DNA of 64,000 bases, from positions 20,016 through 84,015 of the IMG/VR virus record IMGVR_UViG_3300001533_003623; one strand, written 5' to 3'. The notes beneath the pieces are model-generated. The model made no database searches. It saw only the letters and a program-made list of their open reading frames with translations, and was not told where the DNA came from. The stretch comes from a virus. Each line of letters begins with the position of its first letter. Within the stretch, counting starts at the first letter, position 1. Shown here piece by piece: positions 43,095-54,386 of the stretch. Both the position numbers and the translations under genes were made by a program.

Positions 43095-46000
43095 CTATGC
43101 TATACCAAAACCAGTATCTCTAATTCTGTCACGTAAACGGTCAATCTCAGGACCAACAACTCCCATAACCATTTCACTAAATGCATCACCGCTTTGTGTC
43201 AAGGTTTCGCCACCTTCTACCACAACAGTCACAGGTTGGTGAGTATGTGTTACTGAAATACGCACTTCTTGAGCCAACGCGTCACGAATTTCTATGGCAG
43301 CACCACGCATTCTATCAGCAGCAACAGCAAATTCTGCCACAACCGTTGCAAGTTGAGTTGCACTTTGACCAAAGGAGGTTGCAGCGCTATTGAAATCACT
43401 CATTGCACCACTTAATGCGTTGGCAGACTCTATCATACCAGTGTTTGCAGTTCCGAAAGCGGCACTGATGTTTTCTGGCAAAGCTTCCGAACTAGCACTA
43501 AACTCTGACATGGTTTGTTGTAATGCGCCAACATTAGTAGCAAAATCAGATGAAAACTTGCTCAACATACTATTGACATCGGCAGTGTTCAGACTAAATT
43601 CAGTAGGCATACCACTAGTAGCAGTTTCCCATCGTGATATTGCATCATCTAAGGATGAAGTTAGGGCGTTTAAGTCAGCATCTAGTTTGATTTCTGTTGG
43701 GATAGTACTGATTGAATCTTCAAGTCTAGTAACCACACCATCAAAATTATCAGGAAAGGCTTCTAGTCGTTGTGCAGCATCGCTGAAGTCGTTTACGGTC
43801 TTCGTAAACTCTTGAGTAAAGTTCTTCATCGCGCTCTGAGCATCATCTGCCAGTAATAATGAGTATGAGCCACCCGCGCTTGTAGTATTGCTTTGGGCTA
43901 CTCCACCGTCTTGATATCCTTGTACAACGCCACCTTTAGCAAGAGCTTGTACAACTGACCGAGACAATACAAATTCACCACCTTGCAGTACTGCTGGTTG
44001 GTTACCAGAACCAGAAACAAGGCCACCGGAATGGAACGTTTTTGCGTCTTTAGGAAGAAGTTCTTCAGAACGCATAATTTTAAAAAGTTGCTCTTGTAAT
44101 GGCTTTAGGCTTGACGTATGACTACTAAAAATATTAGCCAGAATTTCTTTGGGTCTTAGTGAATGAGCTGTTGGCTTACCATCACCACCGCTCATACTCT
44201 TACTGTAAGCATCAAGAACAGCAGGATTATTCAAAAAACTTTGTATAGCTTGATTGTCAGATACATGCATTGCGTTGTCTATTCCATGACCAAGTTCATG
44301 GCCAACAAAACGTCGCATTCCATTTTCAAATTGTTTTCTTGTTATTTGCCCATTCACCCATTGTTGATGTTTTTTATGTAAGAAATCACCAAGTCCAATT
44401 TGTTTCTTAGCGTCCATCCATACAGCAGCAACTTTTTTTAAGTCATAGGCTTCCTGCGTACGTTTTAACTCTTCCGGCGGAATATTACCAACAGTCACGC
44501 CAAACACAAAGTCTTGCATATTTAAAGATTCGCCAATATGTTGTAGCTGAGCATTTGCTACATCAAATATGGAGTCTGGTGTATTCAATTTCTGTCCAAG
44601 GTTTTCTTTTTTGGTAACCCAAGGTACATGCTCAAACATCTTATTTGGTTGGTATGCCTTACGTTTACGTTGCTCTTCTTTTAATAATTCTTGTGAACGA
44701 ATCCAGTCATCAATATCGTTGATTTCTGTTTTCAACTTAGGATTACCATATTGTTTATACAATTCATCGTATGTTGGTAGACTATTAGGGTCGGCAACCT
44801 TTTGAGTATATGTATGCTTATATTTAGCATAACCCTCTCTACTACTATGGAAAGCACTACGCTTATTTCTATCATATGCATCCTGTAAAGCCGCTCTTCT
44901 GTTTAGTGCTTCTCGTACCACATCCTCTGAATAAATTTTTGGTTGTCCCATGGTGGCACGACCCTCTTCCATAACGCGTTGCACTTCATCATATGTTTGC
45001 GGACGACGCTCAGATACCATACGCCCCATTTCTTCTGCAAAATGAGCTTGTGCTGTATCTGAAATGTTGATTGGCTGAGTACTACGAGCGGTATTACCAA
45101 TGAGCGTCTCACCACCAATACTTCCCGGCGGTAAGATTTCTCTTGAAGAAGGAATAGGAAGTGGGCCAACAGGACTTAGTTGAGGACTCATATCTCCCTG
45201 ATTACGTTGCGGCATGCGAGTATCTTTACGTAAATCTTGTATACGTCCACGCATCACCGGAGCATGAATATCTGCTTCTCTATTCAGTTCGAATACATTA
45301 TGGGCATTACGTCTTATTCGTTCGGCGTATTTACTATTTAATGATAAATCATGCGCTTCTTTAGATAGCGTAGGCGATGTATGAGTACCAATATTGGTCG
45401 CAAGATTATGATGTAATTCTCTAGGTTGGCTACCTAACAATTCACGCTGTCTACGATTCAACTTTCCTTGAGTATGCGCAATCACAGCTTGTTGGTCATA
45501 TTCTTTACTCTTACGTTGCTCTTCTTTTAATAATTCTTGTTGATATTCTGCTTCTAATAAATCTCTAATAGTCTTTTGTGAAACTTCATGTCCTTGAGAT
45601 TTTAATTTATTAGATATAATACCTTGTGCCATATTCATAAAAGAAGCACTGGTGCCAACGCCAAGCTGGGCAGGTATATCTTTCCATACTTCAGTATCAT
45701 CGAAAAAATCTGGTTCATAACGTAAAATTAAATCACGCAAACCAGTAGCAGACTGTCTATTTTGTCTAGGTATATAATGTCCAAAATCCTGCACCATATT
45801 ATGCATATCAGTTTTTAATGCAATATTACGTTGCAACTGCTCCCAAGCTTTCGCTGCTTCTTCTGGAGTTGCATCTCTACTGATAACACCATTTTCTGCT
45901 AAGATATTCATTCGTTGCATTGTGCGCGTACGATTATCATACTCTGCTCTAAGTCTTTGGTCTGTACTACGACCAGCTAACATCTCTGCGTTTTGAGCCT

Positions 46001-49000
46001 CTCGTCTACGCATTTGATGCGCTTGTAAATCAGCCATAGACTCAAATTTTGGCGTATGTGTCTCAACCGGAGGTCTATCGAACCCTAGAGGTTGTCTAGT
46101 ACGCGCTGGCGGCTTAGCATTAGCATCATACGCACCAGTACCACGTGTTGTTGGTGTAGTAGCAGTAACCGGCTTCTTCGAGCCATAAAGTAAGGCTTCT
46201 CTTTGAGCATCAAAAGACTTTATGCGTGAACGCATAGCGTCAAATCTAGATTGAGCTTGTGCTACAGAATCACCACCAACAATGCGCATAAGATTATCTT
46301 TGCGCTTTGCTTCTAACGTTGCTGCGTTATATTGTCTGCGGTGCTCCAAGTTTCTAGTGTAGTCTTGTTCAAAATCTTGTTCTAATTCCGCTCGTTGTGT
46401 GTGAATTGTCTCCATGCGAGCTTGTGATTCTGCACGAAGTTGATGCAAAGGTTTTTGTGGTGTATAGCCACGGGAACGAAAACGCGCATCGGTACCGGGT
46501 GGATAACGAGGCGTACTGATTTGAATGTTTGGTTGTTCTGCTATTGGAGGCTGAGCAGGGAAGGCTTCAGGGGTGATAGTAGAAAATGCTGTTGGTGTAG
46601 TAGGCAACGCAGCTTTACCAGAACCCTGTTCATAAGGTTTACCATTTACATATATCTCACCAGGAGTACGACCACTTGGTATGTCGTTCAATGGAGTTGG
46701 TTTTCTGGTACGTAAACGTTGTCTAATGCGCTCTCTCTCAGCAAGTTCTTCATCTCGTTTATTAGCCCAATAGGCTTCCTTGCTTATTGGCTTTGATTGT
46801 GTAGAATCATTTGTAATAGCTCTATCAGCATATTCTCTACGTTGATTTTCGTCTGGAAATGCTATTGCCATCGCACGAGCGCGAGCACGGTCTCTTTGGG
46901 CTTGTTCTTCTTCTCTCTTCTTAGTCCAATACGCTCTTCTATCTACTACGCCACCTTGAGCAGCATACATCGGCGTATCACCACTATTTATAGCCCGTAA
47001 AAGCTCCATGTTCTTTTGCGCCGCGCTTCTCTTAACAACAAACTCACCAGGAGTAAGCATAGCTGGAACTGTATCTGTACCACGACTTCTAAAAATAGGA
47101 CCGCCAGTGGCATGAGCTTCAGCTTCGCCGCCTACAGCACCGAGTTTTGTAAGCTCAATGTTAATTTCCTCAAGTCTAGTTGTGAAATTAGCCAAGTTGC
47201 TATTTAGTCTCTCAAGTTTGACATTATCCAATTCTTTTAGTGAAGAAGATAGTCCTAAAATATCTTTGCTATTGTTTATCAAAAGCTCTCGAAAAACACC
47301 AAAATTATTTTTATCATCACCAATAGTACCGCTTTGCATCGCTGCTATGTCTGTGTTGGCAGCTTTTCGTAAAGCATCACTAATCATTGCAGAAATTTCT
47401 TGGAACGCTTCTCTTGGTGCGATATCTAGGCGCTCTCTTAGGTCTTTGGCATATTGGTTATCGAATACATATGCCCCTTTGTCGTCTTTTTGGTAAATAT
47501 CGTCCTGACCATGTCTCTCAGCTCTATATTTTTCGTCTTGAATAGCTTTATAATCATCTCCATATTTTTGTAGTTTTTCAGCTATAGCTAAACGAAGATT
47601 TTTGATAACATCATCGCTAAGTAATCCTTCTTTATCCATTTTACCAAGAAAATCTTGGTTAGTATCACCCATTTTAGTCTTCAACACAGTAGCAAAATCC
47701 ATTTCGGGCGATTCCTTGGCGCGTTGCCATGCCTCATATGCAGTACTCATAAATCGCTTAGGATTAATTCCAGTAGCTATAATGTCTTCTGGTGTAGCAC
47801 CCTCACGAGTAATACTATAGCGGCTTTGTAGCTGGTCAAATGATACAGCACGACTATATCTATTTTTCGCATTATCAATAACGTCACTCTTTTTTGATAC
47901 AATCAATGCTATGTCCATTGCTGCTTTATCACTAATATTTAGACCAACACTGTCAGCCATTTCTCGTATGGAAGCAACAGACTCTTTTTGTTTATTGATA
48001 TCGCCAATACGAGACTTCAACACAAACTGCTCTCGTTTAAGAGTATCTACCTCGGCTTTCGCAAAACTATCAACTAATACTTTAGTGAAGTTTGTAAATT
48101 CACTACCCATTAGAGTAATAAATCTAGTATGCTCATCTTTCATTAAAGCCAAATTAGCTAATTCAGCCTGATGTTTTTCGGCATGCAGTCTCTTTAGATT
48201 GTCAAGCAAAGGCTTTTGTTCATCTGTAATAGTGCCTGGGGCTATTTCGGCGGCTCTTTCACCAAGAGTGGCACCAAGAAATGGCCGCAGCATAGCTGGC
48301 ATATTAACGCCATTACTAAACTTTAACGCTTCGTTTGTATTGAATATATTACCAGTCAATCCTTGACCTTGCTCGTCTACACCAAACATAAGCGCACGGA
48401 TATTGCGAAAATCACCCATAGATAAAGACCCAAGTGCTTGGCGACGTTCATCTGGTAATTTTTGGATATCTATGCCTCCATATGACACCGCAAGCGCATC
48501 ATAGATACTTGTCAGTATCTTTTGTTGACCTTCGTCACTCTCAAACATATATCGTTCCAAAAGGCCAAACTGACCTTTCTTTTCTTCTTCCAGTCTGTTC
48601 AGAGTTTGGCGAATTTGTGTTGCTTCATCTGTGGTGTTGGCTAATACGCCTAGCGCCATTTGCAATTTTTGTGCTTCTGTATTCAGAGCACCAAGCTGTG
48701 TTGTAGTCTCAAATGATGCTTTACGATTGGAGTCGTCTACGACTTTCATAGTCTGTCGTTTTTGGCTAAGTTCATTAATTTCTTCATTGACTCTAGATAA
48801 TGCACCACCTATAAGTTCTACGTCAAACGGGTCTGCGCCCGCTACTCGTGTCCCTTGCAGAACATCGGATATTTGGTTGCCTCGTGCTGCACGTACGCGA
48901 CCTGCTCCAAATTCATCTGTTGGCCATTGCTTCGTCAGTTCAAATATCTCTTGTCTGTTGCTAAGCTCTTGTCTAGCTAAATCTAATTGTTTGCGAGTCA

Positions 49001-52000
49001 TATCGGTTTCTAAACTGATGCGTGTCTTCACAGCCTTATCTAAGGCTTGCATCGCGTCTGTTTGACTATTAGCAATACCATCCCACTGCTTAAAGATTGG
49101 CTCAAACTCTTTTAAGCCCAATTCACGCAATACACCTGCTTCGTCGGTGCGCATTTGATTAATAAGTTTACCAACCCCAGCTTCAGAACCTTGCTTACCT
49201 ATCATATCTGTAATGCCGCCCATGATAGTATGCATTACCATTTCTTGAGCGCGCGTAATTTGCATTTTACCTGTGTCGTCTTTTGTTCCTAAAAGATTCT
49301 CAAATTCATCTTGAAATTGTCCAGACAATTGTTCTGGTGATAACGCAGTAGCACCACCAGCAACGACATTTCTAATCACTTGAGGAAGTTTATCTATAGT
49401 TCTAGCAATATCAAGTGTACTATTTAACATGTAGTTATCTGATGTAGAGCCAAAACCGCCACCAACTTGTCTCAAAGCGTCTTCGAATTGTTTAATATCA
49501 AACACGCCACCTTCTGTTATGCTCGCAAAGTTGCCGAACCCAGGCATACCCTTAAATTCTGGCATCACCACATCTCCGCGAGCCAAACCGGCAATACCAT
49601 CTAAAGCGTCACCAGCACGCTGTAGTCTCTGTACGGTTTCAGTCATAGCCGCATTAAACTGATTCAAAGTAGTTATCAAGGAGACAGCGCGCTCTCTCGC
49701 GCGTGTTTCTTTTTCCATAGACGCTCTAGCTTTGTTTCGTTCAGTAATTTCCTTTTGGATTTCCTGACGTATAGCGTATGTGCTGCTAGTTTTTTGTGAA
49801 GCCATATATGTAATGATTTGAGCACCTGCGGAAGTACGATTCTCAAAGTCGTCCAAGCTAGCCGCACTACTTATTAGCTCATCTTTGACAACTTGAACTT
49901 GCGGTGCCATACCACGTAATTCACGAGTAATAGACAATGCTGCATCAGTGTCTTTATCCGCTTCTGCTTGAAACTGTGCTGCGCGTAATGATTCAAGTGA
50001 TTTGCCTAATGTTAGCAATTCTTTAGAACCACGCGCGTCTACATTACCAGCAGCCAGACGGTCTAATGCGTTTCTAATATCATCTGACGATTCTTGAACA
50101 CGGGATTCACGATTGATTTTGCGAAGCTCTTTGATTTCGGCTTCCATACTACCAAACATACCATATAAACCACCTAGAGCACCACCGATACCAGCACCAA
50201 CAGCAGCACCAACAGCATTACCAATTACTGGGAATATAGAACCAACAATAAAACCAATACCGCCACCAGCAGCAGCCCCCCAACCAGCGCTAGACAAACC
50301 TCGCCCTGTTCTACGCTTATCTATGGCGTCTTGCATCTGCGCACTTGTGCGAGCATCTTTAGCCATCTCATGAGACTCTTTGCGCGACTGTTCGCCAAGA
50401 TAAATAAGAATACCCGATAATGCAGCTATGGCTGATGCAGTACCTAAAGCAGCAAGATTCAATCCGGTTAAATTCTTAGATAATGCATCAACATGACCAT
50501 ATCTAGTCAGAGACTTGACACCCATACCCATAGGGGTCGCTACTTGACGAAATGCGTGTGGTGAACCCATAACACTCTTTGGGCTAAACATACCTCGTAA
50601 GTGTGTAGACGCAACGCCTGCTTGTGCACCTGTTTTAGCAAAATTAGATAATTGACTAGTCAATCCCTGTACAACACCAAGAGACATTCGCATAGCATTG
50701 AAAGTGATAATCATCGTTGTGGCGCTTTGAATCCATTTTTGAGCAGCACTATCAGCATCTACCATTGTACTAGCAAAATTACCCAACATCATCGTCATAA
50801 ACATTGCTTGTTGTGCAGCTTGTCCAGCGTTGCCACTTGAAGCAACCTCCTGACCAGCGTTCACTGGTATTGGTGAACGGGCATATTGTGTGTTTGGAGT
50901 AGCAGCAGACATTCTACCCCAATGAGCAGCAGAACCGCTCTGAACTGCATATTTATCAGCAATCGGTTTAGCAACACTATACGGCAATCCATGGGCAGCA
51001 ATAGGCGGCATATTAGGTGGCATGCGTAATCCATCAGGACGCACTATGTCGCCTTGAGCATATTTATTAATGCGACGAAGATTTTCAACACCAAAAGCAT
51101 CTACAGCGCTCTTTTGTATTACAAATTCACCGGATTCTAGTAACGCGGGAACAGTATCTCCACTACCAACACCAGGAACAACACCGCCTCTAGCATATCC
51201 TTGTATTTTACCACGCCCCTCCATAATCTTTGCTATACGAACCTGTTCAGCTTTGGCTTGGGGTGCTACATTCTCACCGCCGAAAATATCTTTAGATAAA
51301 AAGTCACGACGAAGTCTACGCAAATCAGGGGAACTTCCAGCCATCATTCTAGCGAAATATTCAGAATCTGGTTGGTCCGATAAAAACCGACCAGCTTGCA
51401 AACTCATGCTTTTATATATAGACTTTTTAATAAAATCCACTTTGTCGGCTGTACTAGGTAATGCGTCATAAAAACTGCGCGAACCAATACCAGCTATTAA
51501 TTCATTAGGATTAGAAGCGAATGTTTGTATTAAATCATTGTCAGATTTTCCTTGAATGTACGGCAACATCATACGACGAGCTAAATGTTTGGTCAAAGCA
51601 TCAAACAAACGTTGTTTATTTTTCGTAATCCATAGATGCCACATATCCCCGCTTCGGTCAGAAGCATATCCAAGATTACCTCCAGCTTGTGCATCTGCTC
51701 GATGCGATAATTCGTGAAATACCGTGTCTTTTAATTTAGCATTATTTTTTATTAATTGCAAGTTAAGTGCAATCTCACCGCGAGGCTGATTAAATCCGCG
51801 TCTTGATGTCATGAGTCTGCGCATATCGTGCACATTAGTATTTCTAAAATAACCATATGCGCTGGCTTCATCCATATAATCATCTTTGTCAAACTCACGA
51901 ATATGAGGTAATCTATCCATCTCCTGTTTAAGCCCAAATTTTTTCTTATATTGCTTGGCATACTTATACGCAAGACGAATACGTGGGTCTGGTACCATAC

Positions 52001-54293
52001 CGCCACGAGCAAACCCAAGCACATGTTGTAGGCTTGGGTCATACATCACATTCTCTGGGTCTCTAAAAGCGCTGTAGTCAGGTGGTCGAAACTCTCTAGG
52101 AGCAATAGTCTCGTGACCAAAGATGTTGTGTAGTCCGTATAGAGATGGTTTAATCGATTGATGTGGATAGCGACGGATATCATCCAACATCATTTGAATT
52201 CTATCTTTGTTGTACCGAATCTTATTCATTCCATGAATTTCAGTAAGTCTTTTCCAAAAACCATTCTTATCACCATGGGCCATACCCAAAGCACTTCTTG
52301 CTATATTTGATGGCGCAATAACAGTGGCAGACACACCAGGTTTTTTACCGGATAAGAGAGTACGTCCAAGCACAGAGGAACCCATACCACGACCAGATAC
52401 AGATGAACCAATAACTCTACCACCACTGCTCATCTGATTAATGTCGCGCAGATTATTATATCCAAAACTGCGAGCAGCATTCTTGTTAATCACGAATTCA
52501 CCGGGCGTTAACATTGCTGGAACAGTGTCTTGATTACCAGCTCCCGGTACTGAACCACCTGTTGCCATTTTTCTGGCAAATCCAGGCATCATAGTAATAG
52601 TCTTATTCAATAGCACGATACTAGAAGTAAGCTTAGACAACTCTACGTTGTTCAATCTCAACGCATCGGCATAAACCTTAGCTGTGGTTGTTTCTGTTTG
52701 TTGTGATACTGTATTTTTTTCAAGTGCTTGAGTATTTTGTTGTTGTACAGCAACCACTTGTTGTTGTAAGGCTTCAGATTCTTTTCTAGCTACTGGAAAT
52801 AGACCTTGAGAAAAACCACGGCCAAAACGACCAACCATTCTACCACCCTGAATCACACCCAATGCACCTAACAGCGGCATTAATGGCGATAGTTGACGAA
52901 CTACATCCGTAAGATTATCAGCAAATTTTAATGCGTATTCCGCTAGACTTTTGAACAGCTTACTGTCACCAATCTCACGAAATAGCTTTTTGTATTCTTC
53001 GGCAACCTGACCTATTTGTACAGCCAACGCACGTTGAGCAATCTCAGCATCTTCTGTAACAGATTCAGAACCAGCCAAAGAAGCAATCATAGCTTGTTGT
53101 GCTATGGTGAATTGTTGAATCAAAGGAATGGCCTTAGATACTTGACGGAAACCACCCAACTCTTCTATAATACGAGAGAATCGAATATCTCTAGGGTCTA
53201 AGTCTTTCAAAGCCATATGTAGTTTACGTACAGCATTATAAGGTCCAACAAAGTGGCCCTCTGTGTTTTGAAGCTCAATACCAAATTCTTTTAAGAACTG
53301 AATAGTACGCGGTCTTTGCATACGAGTGAAAATAGTACGGAAACCAGTAGCAATAGAATCGGCGCTTTCACGTGTAGTAGCACGTACAGATGTGAATAGA
53401 GCAATAAGTTCATTAAGGTCACCACCAGCAGCCTTGAACGCACCACCAGTACGTCGTATAGCCGAGATGATATCAGAGCTTTCTACAGCAAAACTACTAG
53501 CGACTGCGTTGATTGAACCTAGTGCTGACTCTATATCTTTACCCTGGATTTTGAACTGGCGCATAGCAGCAATAACGCCTTCTGTGGTCTGCTTCATGTT
53601 TTCGAATGTTGGCGACAAGTCAGACTTAGCAATCGCAGACATAGCTGCCTGAGTGTCTTTGGCGGCAAGACCAGCCTGAGATAAAATTCTCGTAACTTCA
53701 GCCAATTCATTAGATGACACACCATACGCAGTACTCATATCTCCGATAGCGTCTGTCAAACTACGAAGACCAGATACTGTTTTTCCTGTAACCTGTTGTA
53801 CACGAACAATTTCACGCTCAAAATCTATAGCCGCTTTGATGCCTTGACGAATCTGTACCACCATACCAATCATTATACCGGCAGTAAGACTAAAACCAAC
53901 GAAACGCCGTAAAGCCAAAGCAGATATACGTCCAAATTCACCAATCTCAGTTGCAGCTAATTCCGATGCGTTTGCTGTGGCAAGCATGTTTCTAGATGTC
54001 TGTTGAGTAGATTGAGCAACTTTATTAATTTTTTGTTGCGCGCCAGAAACGCTAGTCTTTACAGCGGCTAAAGCCGTAGAGGCAGCATTCGCGCTAGCTG
54101 TAATATCTTTAAGATGTACGTTTGTACTAGACAAAGACTTATTGAAATTAGTCAATGCGGTATTAGTCCCAGACGGAATGTTCAATGCAACATTCACACT
54201 CACACTTTGTAGCTGAGACTGAATGCGATTAACTATCTGTCTAACATTAGCTGGACCTTGGAGCTTCAAACGCGCCACTAAATTAAAAGCCAT
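43095..54293 (-). CDS. giant tape measure protein
   Basis: A 3732-residue tape measure, the ruler of the tail and part of the DNA-delivery channel. The phage tail tape core (FEREIVRVQQVTGKTVSGLR to FGIEL) is at residues ~165-340. The element DTVPAMLTPGEFV, or a variant, occurs four times (~585, 1050, 2410, 3435). Hydrophobic Gly-rich segments lie at ~1270-1385. Two HExxH sites, FHELSHRADA (~860) and GHELGHGID (~3330), look like zinc proteases. The central part (~2430-3200) is Arg/Gln/Pro-rich. GAGGT upstream favours ATG 54293. At ~0.15 nm per residue, the tail could exceed 500 nm, less any globular parts. Confidence 0.85.
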   Translation of the reverse strand: MAFNLVARLKLQGPANVRQIVNRIQSQLQSVSVNVALNIPSGTNTALTNFNKSLSSTNVHLKDITASANAASTALAAVKTSVSGAQQKINKVAQSTQQTSRNMLATANASELAATEIGEFGRISALALRRFVGFSLTAGIMIGMVVQIRQGIKAAIDFEREIVRVQQVTGKTVSGLRSLTDAIGDMSTAYGVSSNELAEVTRILSQAGLAAKDTQAAMSAIAKSDLSPTFENMKQTTEGVIAAMRQFKIQGKDIESALGSINAVASSFAVESSDIISAIRRTGGAFKAAGGDLNELIALFTSVRATTRESADSIATGFRTIFTRMQRPRTIQFLKEFGIELQNTEGHFVGPYNAVRKLHMALKDLDPRDIRFSRIIEELGGFRQVSKAIPLIQQFTIAQQAMIASLAGSESVTEDAEIAQRALAVQIGQVAEEYKKLFREIGDSKLFKSLAEYALKFADNLTDVVRQLSPLMPLLGALGVIQGGRMVGRFGRGFSQGLFPVARKESEALQQQVVAVQQQNTQALEKNTVSQQTETTTAKVYADALRLNNVELSKLTSSIVLLNKTITMMPGFARKMATGGSVPGAGNQDTVPAMLTPGEFVINKNAARSFGYNNLRDINQMSSGGRVIGSSVSGRGMGSSVLGRTLLSGKKPGVSATVIAPSNIARSALGMAHGDKNGFWKRLTEIHGMNKIRYNKDRIQMMLDDIRRYPHQSIKPSLYGLHNIFGHETIAPREFRPPDYSAFRDPENVMYDPSLQHVLGFARGGMVPDPRIRLAYKYAKQYKKKFGLKQEMDRLPHIREFDKDDYMDEASAYGYFRNTNVHDMRRLMTSRRGFNQPRGEIALNLQLIKNNAKLKDTVFHELSHRADAQAGGNLGYASDRSGDMWHLWITKNKQRLFDALTKHLARRMMLPYIQGKSDNDLIQTFASNPNELIAGIGSRSFYDALPSTADKVDFIKKSIYKSMSLQAGRFLSDQPDSEYFARMMAGSSPDLRRLRRDFLSKDIFGGENVAPQAKAEQVRIAKIMEGRGKIQGYARGGVVPGVGSGDTVPALLESGEFVIQKSAVDAFGVENLRRINKYAQGDIVRPDGLRMPPNMPPIAAHGLPYSVAKPIADKYAVQSGSAAHWGRMSAATPNTQYARSPIPVNAGQEVASSGNAGQAAQQAMFMTMMLGNFASTMVDADSAAQKWIQSATTMIITFNAMRMSLGVVQGLTSQLSNFAKTGAQAGVASTHLRGMFSPKSVMGSPHAFRQVATPMGMGVKSLTRYGHVDALSKNLTGLNLAALGTASAIAALSGILIYLGEQSRKESHEMAKDARTSAQMQDAIDKRRTGRGLSSAGWGAAAGGGIGFIVGSIFPVIGNAVGAAVGAGIGGALGGLYGMFGSMEAEIKELRKINRESRVQESSDDIRNALDRLAAGNVDARGSKELLTLGKSLESLRAAQFQAEADKDTDAALSITRELRGMAPQVQVVKDELISSAASLDDFENRTSAGAQIITYMASQKTSSTYAIRQEIQKEITERNKARASMEKETRARERAVSLITTLNQFNAAMTETVQRLQRAGDALDGIAGLARGDVVMPEFKGMPGFGNFASITEGGVFDIKQFEDALRQVGGGFGSTSDNYMLNSTLDIARTIDKLPQVIRNVVAGGATALSPEQLSGQFQDEFENLLGTKDDTGKMQITRAQEMVMHTIMGGITDMIGKQGSEAGVGKLINQMRTDEAGVLRELGLKEFEPIFKQWDGIANSQTDAMQALDKAVKTRISLETDMTRKQLDLARQELSNRQEIFELTKQWPTDEFGAGRVRAARGNQISDVLQGTRVAGADPFDVELIGGALSRVNEEINELSQKRQTMKVVDDSNRKASFETTTQLGALNTEAQKLQMALGVLANTTDEATQIRQTLNRLEEEKKGQFGLLERYMFESDEGQQKILTSIYDALAVSYGGIDIQKLPDERRQALGSLSMGDFRNIRALMFGVDEQGQGLTGNIFNTNEALKFSNGVNMPAMLRPFLGATLGERAAEIAPGTITDEQKPLLDNLKRLHAEKHQAELANLALMKDEHTRFITLMGSEFTNFTKVLVDSFAKAEVDTLKREQFVLKSRIGDINKQKESVASIREMADSVGLNISDKAAMDIALIVSKKSDVIDNAKNRYSRAVSFDQLQSRYSITREGATPEDIIATGINPKRFMSTAYEAWQRAKESPEMDFATVLKTKMGDTNQDFLGKMDKEGLLSDDVIKNLRLAIAEKLQKYGDDYKAIQDEKYRAERHGQDDIYQKDDKGAYVFDNQYAKDLRERLDIAPREAFQEISAMISDALRKAANTDIAAMQSGTIGDDKNNFGVFRELLINNSKDILGLSSSLKELDNVKLERLNSNLANFTTRLEEINIELTKLGAVGGEAEAHATGGPIFRSRGTDTVPAMLTPGEFVVKRSAAQKNMELLRAINSGDTPMYAAQGGVVDRRAYWTKKREEEQAQRDRARARAMAIAFPDENQRREYADRAITNDSTQSKPISKEAYWANKRDEELAERERIRQRLRTRKPTPLNDIPSGRTPGEIYVNGKPYEQGSGKAALPTTPTAFSTITPEAFPAQPPIAEQPNIQISTPRYPPGTDARFRSRGYTPQKPLHQLRAESQARMETIHTQRAELEQDFEQDYTRNLEHRRQYNAATLEAKRKDNLMRIVGGDSVAQAQSRFDAMRSRIKSFDAQREALLYGSKKPVTATTPTTRGTGAYDANAKPPARTRQPLGFDRPPVETHTPKFESMADLQAHQMRRREAQNAEMLAGRSTDQRLRAEYDNRTRTMQRMNILAENGVISRDATPEEAAKAWEQLQRNIALKTDMHNMVQDFGHYIPRQNRQSATGLRDLILRYEPDFFDDTEVWKDIPAQLGVGTSASFMNMAQGIISNKLKSQGHEVSQKTIRDLLEAEYQQELLKEEQRKSKEYDQQAVIAHTQGKLNRRQRELLGSQPRELHHNLATNIGTHTSPTLSKEAHDLSLNSKYAERIRRNAHNVFELNREADIHAPVMRGRIQDLRKDTRMPQRNQGDMSPQLSPVGPLPIPSSREILPPGSIGGETLIGNTARSTQPINISDTAQAHFAEEMGRMVSERRPQTYDEVQRVMEEGRATMGQPKIYSEDVVREALNRRAALQDAYDRNKRSAFHSSREGYAKYKHTYTQKVADPNSLPTYDELYKQYGNPKLKTEINDIDDWIRSQELLKEEQRKRKAYQPNKMFEHVPWVTKKENLGQKLNTPDSIFDVANAQLQHIGESLNMQDFVFGVTVGNIPPEELKRTQEAYDLKKVAAVWMDAKKQIGLGDFLHKKHQQWVNGQITRKQFENGMRRFVGHELGHGIDNAMHVSDNQAIQSFLNNPAVLDAYSKSMSGGDGKPTAHSLRPKEILANIFSSHTSSLKPLQEQLFKIMRSEELLPKDAKTFHSGGLVSGSGNQPAVLQGGEFVLSRSVVQALAKGGVVQGYQDGGVAQSNTTSAGGSYSLLLADDAQSAMKNFTQEFTKTVNDFSDAAQRLEAFPDNFDGVVTRLEDSISTIPTEIKLDADLNALTSSLDDAISRWETATSGMPTEFSLNTADVNSMLSKFSSDFATNVGALQQTMSEFSASSEALPENISAAFGTANTGMIESANALSGAMSDFNSAATSFGQSATQLATVVAEFAVAADRMRGAAIEIRDALAQEVRISVTHTHQPVTVVVEGGETLTQSGDAFSEMVMGVVGPEIDRLRDRIRDTGFGIA
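46555..46563 (+). repeat. dispersed motif GCAGGGAAG (exact)
   Basis: Exact copy, antisense to the tape measure gene, followed by GGCTTCAGGGG. Confidence 0.7.
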
Positions 54294-54310
54294 GTCATAC
54301 CTCATATATA

Positions 54311-54368
54311 AAGAAAAAAGCCATATTGTCAGTATCGAGATTCACACTCGCCTTACCGACAACATGGC
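54311..54368 (-). terminator. rho-independent terminator before the tape measure gene
   Basis: Minus-strand GCCATGTTGTCGGTA (54368-54354) pairs with TACTGACAATATGGC (54334-54320), 15 pairs with two G-U, around a loop with a small CGAG/CTCG stem, then TTTTTTC. It would limit transcription of the tape measure relative to genes upstream. Confidence 0.8.
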
Positions 54369-54386
54369 CCTATCCGCGTATTATAA

